Shown here: piece after piece, positions 26,629 through 35,834 of the stretch
How positions within the stretch are numbered: the first letter of the stretch is position 1
Layout of the letters: every line of letters starts with the position of its first letter
NCBI RefSeq assembly: GCF_002028545.1
Contig: NZ_MWPQ01000040.1
Span: forward strand, 124,001 to 188,000
DNA: 64,000 nt
Reading direction: 5' to 3'
From: Nitrobacter vulgaris
GTDB taxonomy: Bacteria > Pseudomonadota > Alphaproteobacteria > Rhizobiales > Xanthobacteraceae
Position numbers and translations under genes: made by a program
Notes under the pieces: generated by a model
Told to the model about the DNA's origin: nothing
Databases searched by the model: none
What the model saw: the letters and a program-made list of their open reading frames with translations, nothing else

Positions 26629-28062
26629 ATGATTCCGAAGGCAATGACTAAAGAAGAGATGACCCGGCGGCCCCTCACCTCCGCACGACGTCGTGTCTCG
26701 AAGCTGATTACGCTGGTCACCGCCTGCGCGCTCGCGAGCACCTCTATTCCGGTCCATGCGCAGCAATCCAGCGGACTGCCGATGTTGCGGGACAGCGAGA
26801 CGGAGCAACTGCTGCGCGACTATACGCGGCCGATCCTGAACGCGGCGGGGTTACAGAAGCACAACATTCAGATGGTCATCATCAACGACAAGTCATTCAA
26901 TGCCTTCGTCGCCGACGGCCGCCGCATCTTCGTGAACTATGGCGCGATCATGCAATCGATCACGCCGAACCAGCTGATCGGCGTGCTCGCGCACGAGACC
27001 GGACATCTCGCCGGTGGCCATCTGTCCAAGTTTCGCGAGCAGCTTGCTCGGACCCAGACTCAACTCATCATCGCAATGCTTCTCGGCGCCGGCGCTCTCG
27101 CCGCCGGGGCCGGCCGCGGAAGCAACAGCGCCGGCAGCAATATCGGCGCGGCCGCAATCAGCGCACCTCAGGAGATCGCGCGCCGAAGCCTGTTGGGCTA
27201 CCAGCGCCAGCAGGAGGAAAACGCCGACCGCGCTGGCGTGAAATTCCTCAACGCCACCGGGCAATCCGCCCGGGGGATGTACGAAACCTTCAAGCGATTC
27301 ACCGACGAAAGCCTGTTTGCTGCGCACGGCGCTGATCCGTACGTGCAGTCGCATCCGATGCCGGCCGACCGCGTCGCCGCGCTAGCGGAACTCGTTAAGA
27401 CAAGTCCCAATTGGGACAAGAAGGACGATCCGGCGCTGCAGATGCGCCACGACATGGTACGAGCCAAGATATCGGCGTTCATGGAACGTGATGATACGGT
27501 ATACCGGCGCTATCCGCGGTCCGACACCAGCCTGCCCGCCCGCTATGCACATGCTATCAGCACGTATCTGCATGGCGATCTTCGCTCGGCCATCGAGCAA
27601 ATCGATGCGCTTATCAAGCAGCAACCCCAAAATCCCTATTTCCACGAGGTGCGTGGGCAGGCCCTGCTCGAGGGAGGCCGTCCCGCGGAGGCCATTGCGC
27701 CGCTGCGGCTAGCCGTAAAGCTCTCGCAAAACGCTCCGCTCATCGAAATGTTGCTGGGTCAGGCGCTCGTGGCCTCCAATAACAAGGCGAATGCCGACGA
27801 AGCCATTGCAATTTTGCGGGCAGCGCTGGCACGAGAGCCGGAGGCCCCGCTCGGTTATATGCAGCTTGCAATAGCTTACGGCCGCAAGGGCGACTATGCA
27901 CAAGCCGATTTGGCATCGGCTCAGGCCGCGTTTCTGCGCGGCGACAACAAGACAGCGCGAGAACTCGCATCACGCGCAAAAACCCGTTTCGCAATCGGCA
28001 CTCCCGGATGGGTCAAGGCGGATGACATCGTCTCAGCCAAGCTCCCGGACAAGAAAGATTAG
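26629..28062 (+). CDS. Periplasmic M48 family metalloprotease with TPR domain (BepA-like)
   Basis: 477 residues. After a basic N-terminus comes a signal segment (LITLVTACALASTSIPVHAQ). The peptidase domain has the zinc motif GVLAHETGHLAGGH (HExxH) near residue 125 and the third ligand in EENADRAGVKFL near 200. From about 310 there are TPR-like helices (LHGDLRSAIEQIDALIKQQPQNP and similar). This order is that of BepA/YfgC, which controls outer-membrane protein and LPS-transport assembly in the periplasm. In-frame methionines further in (MTKEEM) could be the real start. The DsbA-like gene follows 38 bases downstream on the same strand, so the two are probably one operon of periplasmic quality control. 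Confidence 0.93.
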   Translation: MIPKAMTKEEMTRRPLTSARRRVSKLITLVTACALASTSIPVHAQQSSGLPMLRDSETEQLLRDYTRPILNAAGLQKHNIQMVIINDKSFNAFVADGRRIFVNYGAIMQSITPNQLIGVLAHETGHLAGGHLSKFREQLARTQTQLIIAMLLGAGALAAGAGRGSNSAGSNIGAAAISAPQEIARRSLLGYQRQQEENADRAGVKFLNATGQSARGMYETFKRFTDESLFAAHGADPYVQSHPMPADRVAALAELVKTSPNWDKKDDPALQMRHDMVRAKISAFMERDDTVYRRYPRSDTSLPARYAHAISTYLHGDLRSAIEQIDALIKQQPQNPYFHEVRGQALLEGGRPAEAIAPLRLAVKLSQNAPLIEMLLGQALVASNNKANADEAIAILRAALAREPEAPLGYMQLAIAYGRKGDYAQADLASAQAAFLRGDNKTARELASRAKTRFAIGTPGWVKADDIVSAKLPDKKD

Positions 28063-28100
28063 ACGGCTCCGCCACGCTGCCCCTTTCAAAGGATTTGACA

Positions 28101-28865
28101 ATGTCCTCTCTCCGTTTTCTCGCTCCCGCCCTTCTTGCGCTCACGTTCGGTGCAGCGCCCGCCGCGTCAGCTCAGAGCTTCTCCGACAGCCAGCGCGGCG
28201 AGATTGAACAGATCGTCAAACGCTATCTGCTCGCCCATCCCGAAGTTCTGGAAGAGGTTTCGACCGAACTCGGCAAGCGCCAAGCGGCTACCGAAGCGTT
28301 AAAGCATGAGTCCGCGGTCACGGAGAACGCGGACGCCATTTTCAACTCGCAGCGCGGCGTGACGCTCGGCAACAAAAACGGCGACGTCACCTTCGTCGAG
28401 TTCTTCGATTACAACTGTGGCTACTGCAAGCGCGCGATGATCGACATGCTTGAACTTCTGAAGTCGGATCAGAAGCTCAAGGTCGTGCTCAAGGAGTTTC
28501 CCGTGCTTGGTCAGAGTTCGGTTGAGGCTGCGCAGGTTGCCGTGGCGGCGCGAATGCAGGATCCCACCGGAAAAAAATATCTCGATTTCCATCAGAAGCT
28601 TTTGGGTGGCCGCGGTCAGGCCGACAAGTCGCGAGCACTAGCCGCCGCCAAGGAAGCCGGATTCGACATCGCCAAGATCGAGAAGGATATGACAAGCCCC
28701 GAGGTGCGCGCCACGCTCGAGGAGAACTTCAAGCTTGCCGAGTCCATGGGCATGAATGGCACACCAAGCTACGTCATCGGCAAGCAAGTCGTCGTGGGCG
28801 CCGTGGGTCTCGAAAACCTCAAGGAGAAAATAAACACGGCGCGTTGTGGCAAGGCCTCCTGCTGA
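28101..28865 (+). CDS. DsbA/ScsC-like periplasmic thiol-disulphide oxidoreductase
   Basis: 254 residues: signal peptide (MSSLRFLAPALLALTFGAAPAASA), then an N-terminal helical segment SDSQRGEIEQIVKRYLLAHP typical of ScsC-type proteins, where it mediates oligomerisation, then a thioredoxin fold with VEFFDYNCGYCKRAM (CxxC = CGYC) near residue 115 and the cis-proline loop GTPSYVIG near 223. It would act in the periplasm as disulphide isomerase or oxidase. ATG 28101 was chosen over TTG 28095 because AAAGGA sits 7 bases upstream. It is in tandem with the M48 protease gene. Confidence 0.92.
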   Translation: MSSLRFLAPALLALTFGAAPAASAQSFSDSQRGEIEQIVKRYLLAHPEVLEEVSTELGKRQAATEALKHESAVTENADAIFNSQRGVTLGNKNGDVTFVEFFDYNCGYCKRAMIDMLELLKSDQKLKVVLKEFPVLGQSSVEAAQVAVAARMQDPTGKKYLDFHQKLLGGRGQADKSRALAAAKEAGFDIAKIEKDMTSPEVRATLEENFKLAESMGMNGTPSYVIGKQVVVGAVGLENLKEKINTARCGKASC

Positions 28866-29040
28866 TTGCTTGCTCCTGCTTCAAAGCAGTGCTCTCCGTA
28901 GAACGGGGCTTTGTCGTTCGCGCGCCATCGCCCGTTCATCGGGCATTCATAAAACAATCCCCGGAAACCCACGTTTGCGTCGGAACATCGCTCCTCATCG
29001 CGCCGTTGTTGAAGGCATCCCACGCACTGAGGAGACAGCG

Positions 29041-29778
29041 ATGACCAAACACTTTCTCGTATCAACCGCCGCTGCGGCGTTGATTGCTGGAACCGGATTT
29101 GCTTACGCGCAAGGTATGAGCCAAGGCGCCGGCGGCGGATCAGCCGCTTCGCAAAGTGCACCGTCGACGTCCGGCGCGACCGATCGGCCATCTCCGAGTT
29201 CCGACATGCAGGCGAAGCCGACGGACTCTTACGAAAAGTCCTCTCATGAAAACCGAGGCGCTCGGAGCGACATGGATCACGACAGGTCGAACTCCATGCG
29301 GTCGCAGAGCAGTGATCCCGGCAAATCTGAGAAGAACATGCGGAGCGAGGACCGCAATAGAAAGGACGAGAACCGAAACCAGCGGGCTGAGGACCGAGAC
29401 GGAAAGTCCAAGGATCGCGATCGGAATTCCGCAGAGCGAACCGGAAGGGATTCGGACTCTTCCAAGAGCGCTGGCGACAGCAACAGGAAGTCAACCACGA
29501 CCACAGGTCAGGCGAGTTCCGGCGCCAAGCTTTCGACCGAACAACGCAGCAAGATTACAACGGTCATCAGGAACGAAAGGGTTCAGCCAGTCACCAATGT
29601 CAATTTCTCGATTGCGGTTGGAACCCGGGTGCCGCGAACGGTGAATTTCTACCCTCTGCCAACGGCAATCGTTGACATTTATCCGGCCTGGAGCGGCTAT
29701 CAGTTCTTCTTGGTCCGCAACGAGATTGTTGTCGTGGACCCGCGCACCCTGGAGATCGTAGCGGTTCTGGATGCCTGA
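29041..29778 (+). CDS. Exported DUF1236 protein with charged low-complexity middle
   Basis: 245 residues, start ATG after GAGGAGACAGCG. Signal peptide (MTKHFLVSTAAAALIAGTGFAYAQG), then a 140-residue stretch rich in Ser, Asp, Arg, Lys and Glu (repeated R-N-x-x-E-D-R type turns) with no predicted fold, then the DUF1236 module: KLSTEQRSKITTVIRNERV, VNFSIAVGTRVPRTVNFYPLP, and YQFFLVRNEIVVVDPRTLEIVAV at the C-terminus. DUF1236 proteins are periplasmic, widespread in Bradyrhizobium relatives and uncharacterised. The middle could be a flexible linker. A frame reaching upstream to 28846 overlaps the previous gene and is not supported. Confidence 0.85.
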   Translation: MTKHFLVSTAAAALIAGTGFAYAQGMSQGAGGGSAASQSAPSTSGATDRPSPSSDMQAKPTDSYEKSSHENRGARSDMDHDRSNSMRSQSSDPGKSEKNMRSEDRNRKDENRNQRAEDRDGKSKDRDRNSAERTGRDSDSSKSAGDSNRKSTTTTGQASSGAKLSTEQRSKITTVIRNERVQPVTNVNFSIAVGTRVPRTVNFYPLPTAIVDIYPAWSGYQFFLVRNEIVVVDPRTLEIVAVLDA

Positions 29779-30037
29779 TCTAAGTTCCTATTGGCGGCGC
29801 GGGTCCTCCATCCTGGACCCGTGCCGCGGGGGACCGCTCAACTGGGCGACGCCCACTCCGTACCAGGTTCACGTTGGTTAACGAATAATTTCCGTATGTT
29901 CTAAAAGATTCCTCGCGAATAGCGTGAGGTATATTGAAGCCGAATCCGAGAGTGTTCAGGCTTCCCCTTGGCTCCCTTGTTACATATAACGACCCGAACC
30001 CCGGCGCGCAGCGGCGGAGACCGTTTCGGGAATTCAG

Positions 30038-30499
30038 ATGGCCAAAACGATTTACGTGCTCAACGGCCCGAACCTTAATATGCTAGGGACGAGAGAGCCG
30101 GACACCTATGGCCGCGCCACCCTTGCTGACGTCGAAAAGCTTTGCACCGAAACGGCCACCGATTTTGGACTGGCTGCGGATTGCCGCCAGTCAAATCGTG
30201 AGGGCGAACTGATCGATTTCATCCATGAGGCTCATGCAAAACAGGCGGCCGGTATCGTCATCAACGCCGGCGGCTACTCGCACACCTCTATTGCACTTCA
30301 TGACGCGCTCGTTGCCGTCAAAATTCCGACCGTCGAAGTTCATATCAGCAACATCCATGCGCGCGAGGACTTCCGACATCATTCCTTCACGGCAAAAGCC
30401 GCGTTCGCAAGCCTGTCCGGCTTCGGGATTGATGGCTACCGACTAGCGATCAATGGCCTTGCCGCCAAAATCGGCGCGGTGAGCTCGTCGAAAAAGTAA
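30038..30499 (+). CDS. aroQ: Type II 3-dehydroquinate dehydratase
   Basis: Third step of the shikimate pathway: 3-dehydroquinate to 3-dehydroshikimate, cytosolic dodecamer. The 153 residues are full length. [25 protein letters not shown] contains the conserved NGPNLN and the catalytic tyrosine (Y of YG), [15 protein letters not shown] the arginine loop, [19 protein letters not shown] the catalytic histidine region, and [19 protein letters not shown] the substrate-binding segment. It is followed after 45 bases by accB, so aroQ-accB-accC form an operon, an arrangement common in proteobacteria. Confidence 0.97.
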   Translation: MAKTIYVLNGPNLNMLGTREPDTYGRATLADVEKLCTETATDFGLAADCRQSNREGELIDFIHEAHAKQAAGIVINAGGYSHTSIALHDALVAVKIPTVEVHISNIHAREDFRHHSFTAKAAFASLSGFGIDGYRLAINGLAAKIGAVSSSKK

Positions 30500-30544
30500 C
30501 CCTGACATATCAGTCATTTTCCCAGAAAGTTTCGGATCGAGATC

Positions 30545-31030
30545 ATGTCCCGCCAGCCCGGAGAACCTACAAAAATCAAAACCGGCAACGAACCGCGCGA
30601 GGAGAGCGATGTGATCCGCGAGCTCGCTGCGCTGCTCGACGAGACCAGGCTCACGGAAATTGAAATCGAGCGCGACGGACTTCGCGTACGTGTCGCACGC
30701 AATGTCACCGTCGGGGCGGCAGTACCGGCCGCCTATCAGGCTGCGCCCGCCCCTGCCGCCGCGCCGGCTGCGAGCGTCGCCGACATCAGCAAGCATCCGG
30801 GCATGGTTCCTTCGCCAATGGTCGGAACGGTCTATTGGGCATCGGAACCCGGCGCCAAGCCCTTCATCGAGGTCGGCTCCAAGGTCGCCGCAGGTCAGAC
30901 GCTGCTGATTATCGAAGCCATGAAGACCATGAACCAGATTCCGTCGCCGCGGTCGGGCACCGTCACGCAGATTCTGGTCGAGGATGGCCAGCCCGTCGAG
31001 TTCGGCGAGCCGCTGGTCATCATTGAATGA
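30545..31030 (+). CDS. accB: Biotin carboxyl carrier protein of acetyl-CoA carboxylase
   Basis: 161 residues. The N-terminal helical part ([30 protein letters not shown]) is followed by an Ala/Pro-rich linker (about 60-82) and a biotinyl domain with the target lysine in [13 protein letters not shown] near residue 126. Biotin attached there carries carboxyl groups between AccC and AccAD in the first step of fatty-acid synthesis. It lies between aroQ and accC with short gaps on both sides. Confidence 0.97.
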   Translation: MSRQPGEPTKIKTGNEPREESDVIRELAALLDETRLTEIEIERDGLRVRVARNVTVGAAVPAAYQAAPAPAAAPAASVADISKHPGMVPSPMVGTVYWASEPGAKPFIEVGSKVAAGQTLLIIEAMKTMNQIPSPRSGTVTQILVEDGQPVEFGEPLVIIE

Positions 31031-31055
31031 CGCCGTTCGAACCGCGGACGCAGTA

Positions 31056-32411
31056 ATGTTCGACAAAATCCTGATAGCCAATCGCGGCGAGATCGCCCTG
31101 CGCATCCTGCGCGCCTGCAAGGAGCTCGGTATCGCGACCGTGGCGGTACATTCCACCGCCGACGCCGACGCCATGCATGTCCGGCTCGCGGACGAAAGCG
31201 TTTGTATCGGACCGCCGCCAACGAAGGACAGCTACCTCAACATCCCGGCGCTGCTGGCAGCCTGCGAGATCACTGGCGCCGATGCGGTACATCCCGGGTA
31301 CGGTTTTTTGTCTGAGAACGCCCGTTTCGCCGAAATTCTCGCCGACCATCGCCTGCATTTCATTGGTCCCAAGGCCGAGCACATTCGCCTCATGGGCGAC
31401 AAGATCGAAGCCAAGAAGACCGCGAAGCGGCTCGGCATTCCGGTGGTCCCGGGCTCCGATGGCGGCATCGGTCCCGACGACGACGCCATGGCGATTGCCA
31501 AGGCGATCGGCTTTCCCGTACTGGTGAAGGCGGCCGCCGGCGGCGGCGGGCGCGGCATGAAGATCGTCAAGACAGCCGACGACCTGATGATAGCGATCTC
31601 GGCCGCGGGGAACGAGGCGCGAGCGGCGTTCGGCGATGCTTCCGTCTATCTGGAGAAATATCTGCAGAAGCCGCGTCACATCGAAATTCAGGTGCTTGGC
31701 GATGGCCGCGGCGGTGCCATTCATCTGGGAGAACGCGACTGCTCGCTGCAACGGCGCCACCAGAAGGTCTGGGAAGAAGGCCCCTCGCCTGCGCTGACGG
31801 CGGCAGCCCGAAACAAGATCGGCGAAACCGTTGCCCGTGCCATGAGCGAGATAAGGTACCGCGGCGCCGGCACTGTCGAATTCCTGTACGAGGACGGCAG
31901 GTTTTACTTCATCGAGATGAACACTCGCATTCAGGTCGAGCACCCTGTCACCGAGATGATCACCGACATCGATCTGGTGCTGGAGCAGATCCGTATCGCC
32001 GCCGGCGGCGACCTTCCCGCCACCCAGAAGGAAATCGTCGTGAGCGGCCACGCGATCGAGTGCCGCATCAACGCAGAGAATCCCGTCACCTTCCGTCCCT
32101 CCCCCGGCAAAATCACGCAATTTCATCCGCCGGGCGGACTCGGCGTCCGGATCGATTCCGCCGTTTATCAGGGGTATGTGATCCCGCCCTATTACGACTC
32201 GCTGGTAGGCAAGCTGATCGTTCACGGCAAGACGCGCGCCGAATGCTTGATGCGGTTGCGCAGAGCACTCGACGAGATGGTTGTGGATGGTGTGGAGACC
32301 ACCTTGCCCCTGTTCCGGGCGCTGGTTCGCGAGGCGAGCATTATCGACGGCGACTACCACATCCATTGGCTGGAGCAGTACCTCTCCAGCGGCGGTCTGA
32401 CAGGAGCCTGA
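31056..32411 (+). CDS. accC: Biotin carboxylase subunit of acetyl-CoA carboxylase
   Basis: ATP-dependent carboxylation of biotin on AccB. 451 residues, the usual stand-alone length. [25 protein letters not shown] opens the protein; the ATP-grasp glycine loop [12 protein letters not shown] is near residue 160; the HxxxRE-type segment [10 protein letters not shown] with [19 protein letters not shown] is near 210-240; [15 protein letters not shown] is near 290; the C-terminal biotin carboxylase domain completes it. There is no carrier domain, which separates it from PccA at 4407-6422. A longer frame from 30984 would overlap accB and is not credible. Confidence 0.97.
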   Translation: MFDKILIANRGEIALRILRACKELGIATVAVHSTADADAMHVRLADESVCIGPPPTKDSYLNIPALLAACEITGADAVHPGYGFLSENARFAEILADHRLHFIGPKAEHIRLMGDKIEAKKTAKRLGIPVVPGSDGGIGPDDDAMAIAKAIGFPVLVKAAAGGGGRGMKIVKTADDLMIAISAAGNEARAAFGDASVYLEKYLQKPRHIEIQVLGDGRGGAIHLGERDCSLQRRHQKVWEEGPSPALTAAARNKIGETVARAMSEIRYRGAGTVEFLYEDGRFYFIEMNTRIQVEHPVTEMITDIDLVLEQIRIAAGGDLPATQKEIVVSGHAIECRINAENPVTFRPSPGKITQFHPPGGLGVRIDSAVYQGYVIPPYYDSLVGKLIVHGKTRAECLMRLRRALDEMVVDGVETTLPLFRALVREASIIDGDYHIHWLEQYLSSGGLTGA

Positions 32412-32544
32412 ACCCACTCCGCCCGGACTGAAATTATGTAGGGCAGAAGTGCGGAACCGACTGCGGATTGAGACGTTTAGCAAATAGCTGGTAACCGCGC
32501 GGGGGCGATTCAGACTGTCTCGATCCGAACATGATGCGATCACG

Positions 32545-34077
32545 GTGACGTCCACCAGATCGTCACGCACTGCGCTTGGCCAGCTGATCCTGCTGACGGC
32601 AGGTCTGGTGGTTCTGACGCTGATCAGTGCGATGTCCGTCTATTTTGTCAACAAGGCACGCCACGACGCACGCTGGGTTCTGCACAGCATGGAAATCGAG
32701 AATGAAATCTCGCTGGCCCTGTTGCAGATGCGGCGCGCCGAAAGCGCGCAGCGCGGCTTCCTGCTGACGCAGAGGCCGGAATTCCGCAGCGCCTTCGAGG
32801 AAGCGGGCAGCCAGATTTCGCCGAGTATCGAGCGGCTCAAGACGCTGACGATCGATAATCCCTATCAGCAGCAGCGGCTCCAGCAGATGATCCCGCAGAC
32901 CTATCAACGGATCGAACAGTTGCGGCGGGGCATCGACCTGACGCTGGCGAACCGGCAGAACGAAGCTGCCGAGATCGCGCGCCAGGAGGCCGGCCGTGAC
33001 ACCATGGGGCATATCCGTAACCTCGCCAGCGAGATGAGGGCTGAGGAAAGTCGCCTGTTCTCGGCGCGGGTGACATCGGCCGATGCAAGCCAGTCGCTCT
33101 CGGCATCGATCACCAGCATCGGTTCGGGACTGGTCGTGGTGTTCGCAGGGCTGTCGATCTTCCTGGTGCGACGCTCAAGCCGCGCGCGCGACGTCGCCGA
33201 AGCCCAGTTGCGCGATAACAATCTCAATCTCGAGTCCATCGTCAAGGAACGCACCAGCGACCTCCGCGAGGCCAATGAGGAAATCCAGCGTTTCGCCTAT
33301 ATCGTCAGCCACGACCTGCGCTCGCCGCTGGTCAACATTATGGGTTTCACCAGCGAGCTCGAGGAACTGCGCGGCGACCTCTTCAAACGGATCGCGGACC
33401 TGAGCCGGCCCGGCGGCCTCCCGCCTCCGGCGACGGAAGATTCAGCGGCCGCCACCGAACCGGTTCTCGACGAACCGGACAAGCAATTGTCGCAGGATTT
33501 CACCGAGGCGCTCGGGTTCATCAAGTCGTCGATCGCCAAGATGGACCGGCTGATCAGCGCGATCCTCAGCCTCACCCGCGAGGGCCGTCGCGAATTTCAT
33601 CCCTCTGCGATCACCATGCGCGACCTGATCGAGAGCATTGCATCCACCGTGGCGCATCAGGCCGCCGAGGCCAACGCTCAGATCCGGGTCGAACCATTGC
33701 CGGATATTGTCAGCGACCGCATCGCGATCGAACAGATTTTCTCCAATTTGATCGACAATGCCTTGAAATACCTCAAATCTAATGTTCCCGGTGATATTGC
33801 TATCCGAGGTCGGCGTAAGCTCGGTTTCGCGATTTTTGAGATCACAGACAACGGCCGCGGCATCGATCCGAAGGATCACCAGCGTATTTTCGATCTGTTC
33901 CGCCGGGCGGGACCGCAGGACCGGCCGGGCCAGGGTATCGGTCTCGCACACGTCCGTGCATTGGTGCGAAGGCTCGGAGGAACCATATCGGTCTCGTCAG
34001 AGCTGAATACCGGCAGCACATTTACCGTTACGCTTCCTGTCGCATGGATCGGCACCAACCGGGACAAACAATCATGA
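32545..34077 (+). CDS. CHASE3-domain sensor histidine kinase
   Basis: 510 residues, GTG start. Membrane helix 1 at about 10-32, a periplasmic four-helix CHASE3 domain (ALLQMRRAESAQRGFLLTQ near 55 is diagnostic), helix 2 at about 180-202, a coiled coil into the H box FAYIVSHDLRSPLVNIMGF near 255, an insert rich in Pro/Ala (about 290-315) between the two DHp helices, and HATPase with DNGRGIDPKDHQRIFDLF and PGQGIGLAHVRALV. This kinase type resembles phytochrome-like kinases that pair with Rcp1-like receivers, and such a receiver gene overlaps its stop by 4 bases (ATGA). The long insert between DHp helices is unusual. The signal is unknown. Confidence 0.92.
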   Translation: MTSTRSSRTALGQLILLTAGLVVLTLISAMSVYFVNKARHDARWVLHSMEIENEISLALLQMRRAESAQRGFLLTQRPEFRSAFEEAGSQISPSIERLKTLTIDNPYQQQRLQQMIPQTYQRIEQLRRGIDLTLANRQNEAAEIARQEAGRDTMGHIRNLASEMRAEESRLFSARVTSADASQSLSASITSIGSGLVVVFAGLSIFLVRRSSRARDVAEAQLRDNNLNLESIVKERTSDLREANEEIQRFAYIVSHDLRSPLVNIMGFTSELEELRGDLFKRIADLSRPGGLPPPATEDSAAATEPVLDEPDKQLSQDFTEALGFIKSSIAKMDRLISAILSLTREGRREFHPSAITMRDLIESIASTVAHQAAEANAQIRVEPLPDIVSDRIAIEQIFSNLIDNALKYLKSNVPGDIAIRGRRKLGFAIFEITDNGRGIDPKDHQRIFDLFRRAGPQDRPGQGIGLAHVRALVRRLGGTISVSSELNTGSTFTVTLPVAWIGTNRDKQS

Positions 34078-34514
34078 CCACGCCAGTCACCATCATCATG
34101 ATCGAAGACGATGAAGGGCACGCCCGGCTGATTGAGCGCAATATTCGGCGTTCCGGTGTCAATAATGAGATCAAGCCGTTCAGCAACGGTACGGAAGCCG
34201 TCAACTACTTGTTTGGGGCGGATGGCAACGGTATGCCTCATAAGGGAGAGGCGCTGCTCATCCTGCTCGACCTTAATCTGCCTGACATGACCGGAATCGA
34301 TATCCTGCGGCGCGTGAAGGAAAACAAAGTTCTAAAGTGCGCACCAGTAATCGTGCTGACGACAACAGACGATTCTCAGGAAATCAAGCGTTGCTACGAA
34401 CTCGGATGCAGCGTCTACATTACGAAGCCGGTGAACTACGACAGTTTCGCCAACGCGATCCGGCAGCTCGGTCTGTTTTTCTCCATCATCCAGGTACCTC
34501 AGGCCGCTCCATGA
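34074..34514 (+). CDS. Single-domain response regulator (Rcp1-like)
   Basis: 146 residues, one receiver domain. The acidic pair is in IMIEDDEGHARLIER, the phospho-acceptor aspartate in LILLDLNLPDMTGIDIL near residue 67, the threonine in VIVLTTTDD, and the lysine in YITKPVNY. Start ATG overlaps the kinase stop codon as ATGA, and its own stop overlaps the next start in the same way, which shows tight translational coupling. With no output domain it likely acts as a phospho-shuttle or diffusible regulator between the CHASE3 kinase and the downstream receiver-kinase. Confidence 0.94.
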   Translation: MTTPVTIIMIEDDEGHARLIERNIRRSGVNNEIKPFSNGTEAVNYLFGADGNGMPHKGEALLILLDLNLPDMTGIDILRRVKENKVLKCAPVIVLTTTDDSQEIKRCYELGCSVYITKPVNYDSFANAIRQLGLFFSIIQVPQAAP

Positions 34515-35599
34515 AAGTCAAGCCTACCCTGTTGTACGTGGATGACGACAAGGCGCTGGCTCGCCTGGTGGAGCGCGGCCTGACGCGCCATGGATTTTGC
34601 GTGGAGCATGCACCCGACGGTGAATCCGGGCTCGCACGCATCGCGCATGGCGGCATCGATGTGATAGCGCTCGATCAATACATGCCTGGCCTGGACGGGT
34701 TGGAAACACTAAGACGAATTCTGGCAATTCCCGACGCGCCCCCCGTGGTGTTCGTCACCGCCTCGCAAGACTCAAAAATCGCAGTGACCGCGCTCAAAGC
34801 GGGTGCTGCCGACTATCTTGTCAAAGATACGCTCGGCGAATTCGTTCCGCTGTTGCACCTCGCGGCTGAAGTGGCGATCCGGCAAGCGCTCGTTCGAAAA
34901 GCGCGCGACGAGGCTGAAGCCGAGGTCCGCGCCTCGCGCGACCGCTATGCGGCGCTAGCCGCCGAGCGCGAGATGCTGCTGCGCGAGGTCAATCATCGCA
35001 TCGGCAACAGCCTCCAGATCATCGCGTCGCTGCTTCACCTGCAAGCCAGCTCAAGCCCCGAGGAAGACATCAAGGCCGCCCTTACGAATGCAATGGGACG
35101 GGTGGCAGCAGTGGCGCAGGTGCATCGTCGGCTTTATACCTCACACGACCTGAAGAGCGTCCTGCTCAACCAGTATCTTGAAGCTCTGCTCGAGGACCTC
35201 CGACGTTCCACCGAAGGCAACCAGCTGTCACGTCTCGACCTGAAGGCCCAACCGATCGAGATCGATCCCGACCGTGCCGTGGCCATCGGAATCATCGTCA
35301 ACGAACTGGTGATGAATTCAGTCAAATACGCTTATCCCGATGGCCCCGGCCCCATCCACGTCGAACTCGCGACCAATGGGGATGATGTCGTGCTGTCAAT
35401 CGCCGACGATGGCGTTGGCCTCAATGCCAAGACCGATCCGCGCTCGACCGGGATGGGCCAGCGGATCGTCTCCGCAATGGCGCAGAAGCTCGACGCTCAA
35501 GCCGAACGCGATCCGGCCCATGCAGGCACGCGTATCGTGTTGCGGTTCCGCCGGGGAATTCCACCAGTCACAGAACCCTTATCTGCGACCGCGGCCTGA
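34511..35599 (+). CDS. Receiver domain fused to HisKA_2/HWE-type histidine kinase
   Basis: 362 residues. The N-terminal receiver (1-120) has LLYVDDDKALARLVERG, DVIALDQYMPGLDGLETL (phospho-Asp near 54), VFVTASQD and a YLVKD lysine; a short linker helix follows; then a soluble histidine kinase with H box LREVNHRIGNSLQIIASLLHLQ near residue 165, N box GIIVNELVMNSVKYAYPDG and ADDGVGL / STGMGQRIVSAM. The H box with NHRxxNSLQ places it in the HisKA_2 group, as in PhyR-NepR signalling kinases. Cytosolic and the last gene of the three-gene sensor operon. A kinase as the output of a receiver suggests a phosphorelay that ends outside this locus. Confidence 0.92.
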   Translation: MKVKPTLLYVDDDKALARLVERGLTRHGFCVEHAPDGESGLARIAHGGIDVIALDQYMPGLDGLETLRRILAIPDAPPVVFVTASQDSKIAVTALKAGAADYLVKDTLGEFVPLLHLAAEVAIRQALVRKARDEAEAEVRASRDRYAALAAEREMLLREVNHRIGNSLQIIASLLHLQASSSPEEDIKAALTNAMGRVAAVAQVHRRLYTSHDLKSVLLNQYLEALLEDLRRSTEGNQLSRLDLKAQPIEIDPDRAVAIGIIVNELVMNSVKYAYPDGPGPIHVELATNGDDVVLSIADDGVGLNAKTDPRSTGMGQRIVSAMAQKLDAQAERDPAHAGTRIVLRFRRGIPPVTEPLSATAA

Positions 35600-35834
35600 G
35601 CACGGCAGCACCAAACCGCAAACGCGCCTGCACCTGGCGTCTGATTCAAAACGGCGCTCAATTCGTTTCCACAGAATTAGAAGCGAACTGCAGGCAAGGC
35701 AAATAGCGCGATCAAAAACACTGTGCAGTATCCGCTTGTTCGAGCGGGATCTGTTGGCAAACAGTCTGAACTTTTGGACGCGCTTTAGCAGATTATCGAC
35801 GCGGTAGACTTAGAGCTCTGCTATAAGACTCTGG

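Noticed and set aside
29797-29824. Hairpin GGGTCC/GGACCC after the DUF1236 gene
   Set aside because: It has a 6-bp core and no T-run, so it is not convincing as a Rho-independent terminator.
31020-32570. Minus-strand frame of 516 codons
   Set aside because: It is the antisense shadow of accC, which is certain from its ATP-grasp and biotin carboxylase motifs. Long antisense frames are expected at this GC content.
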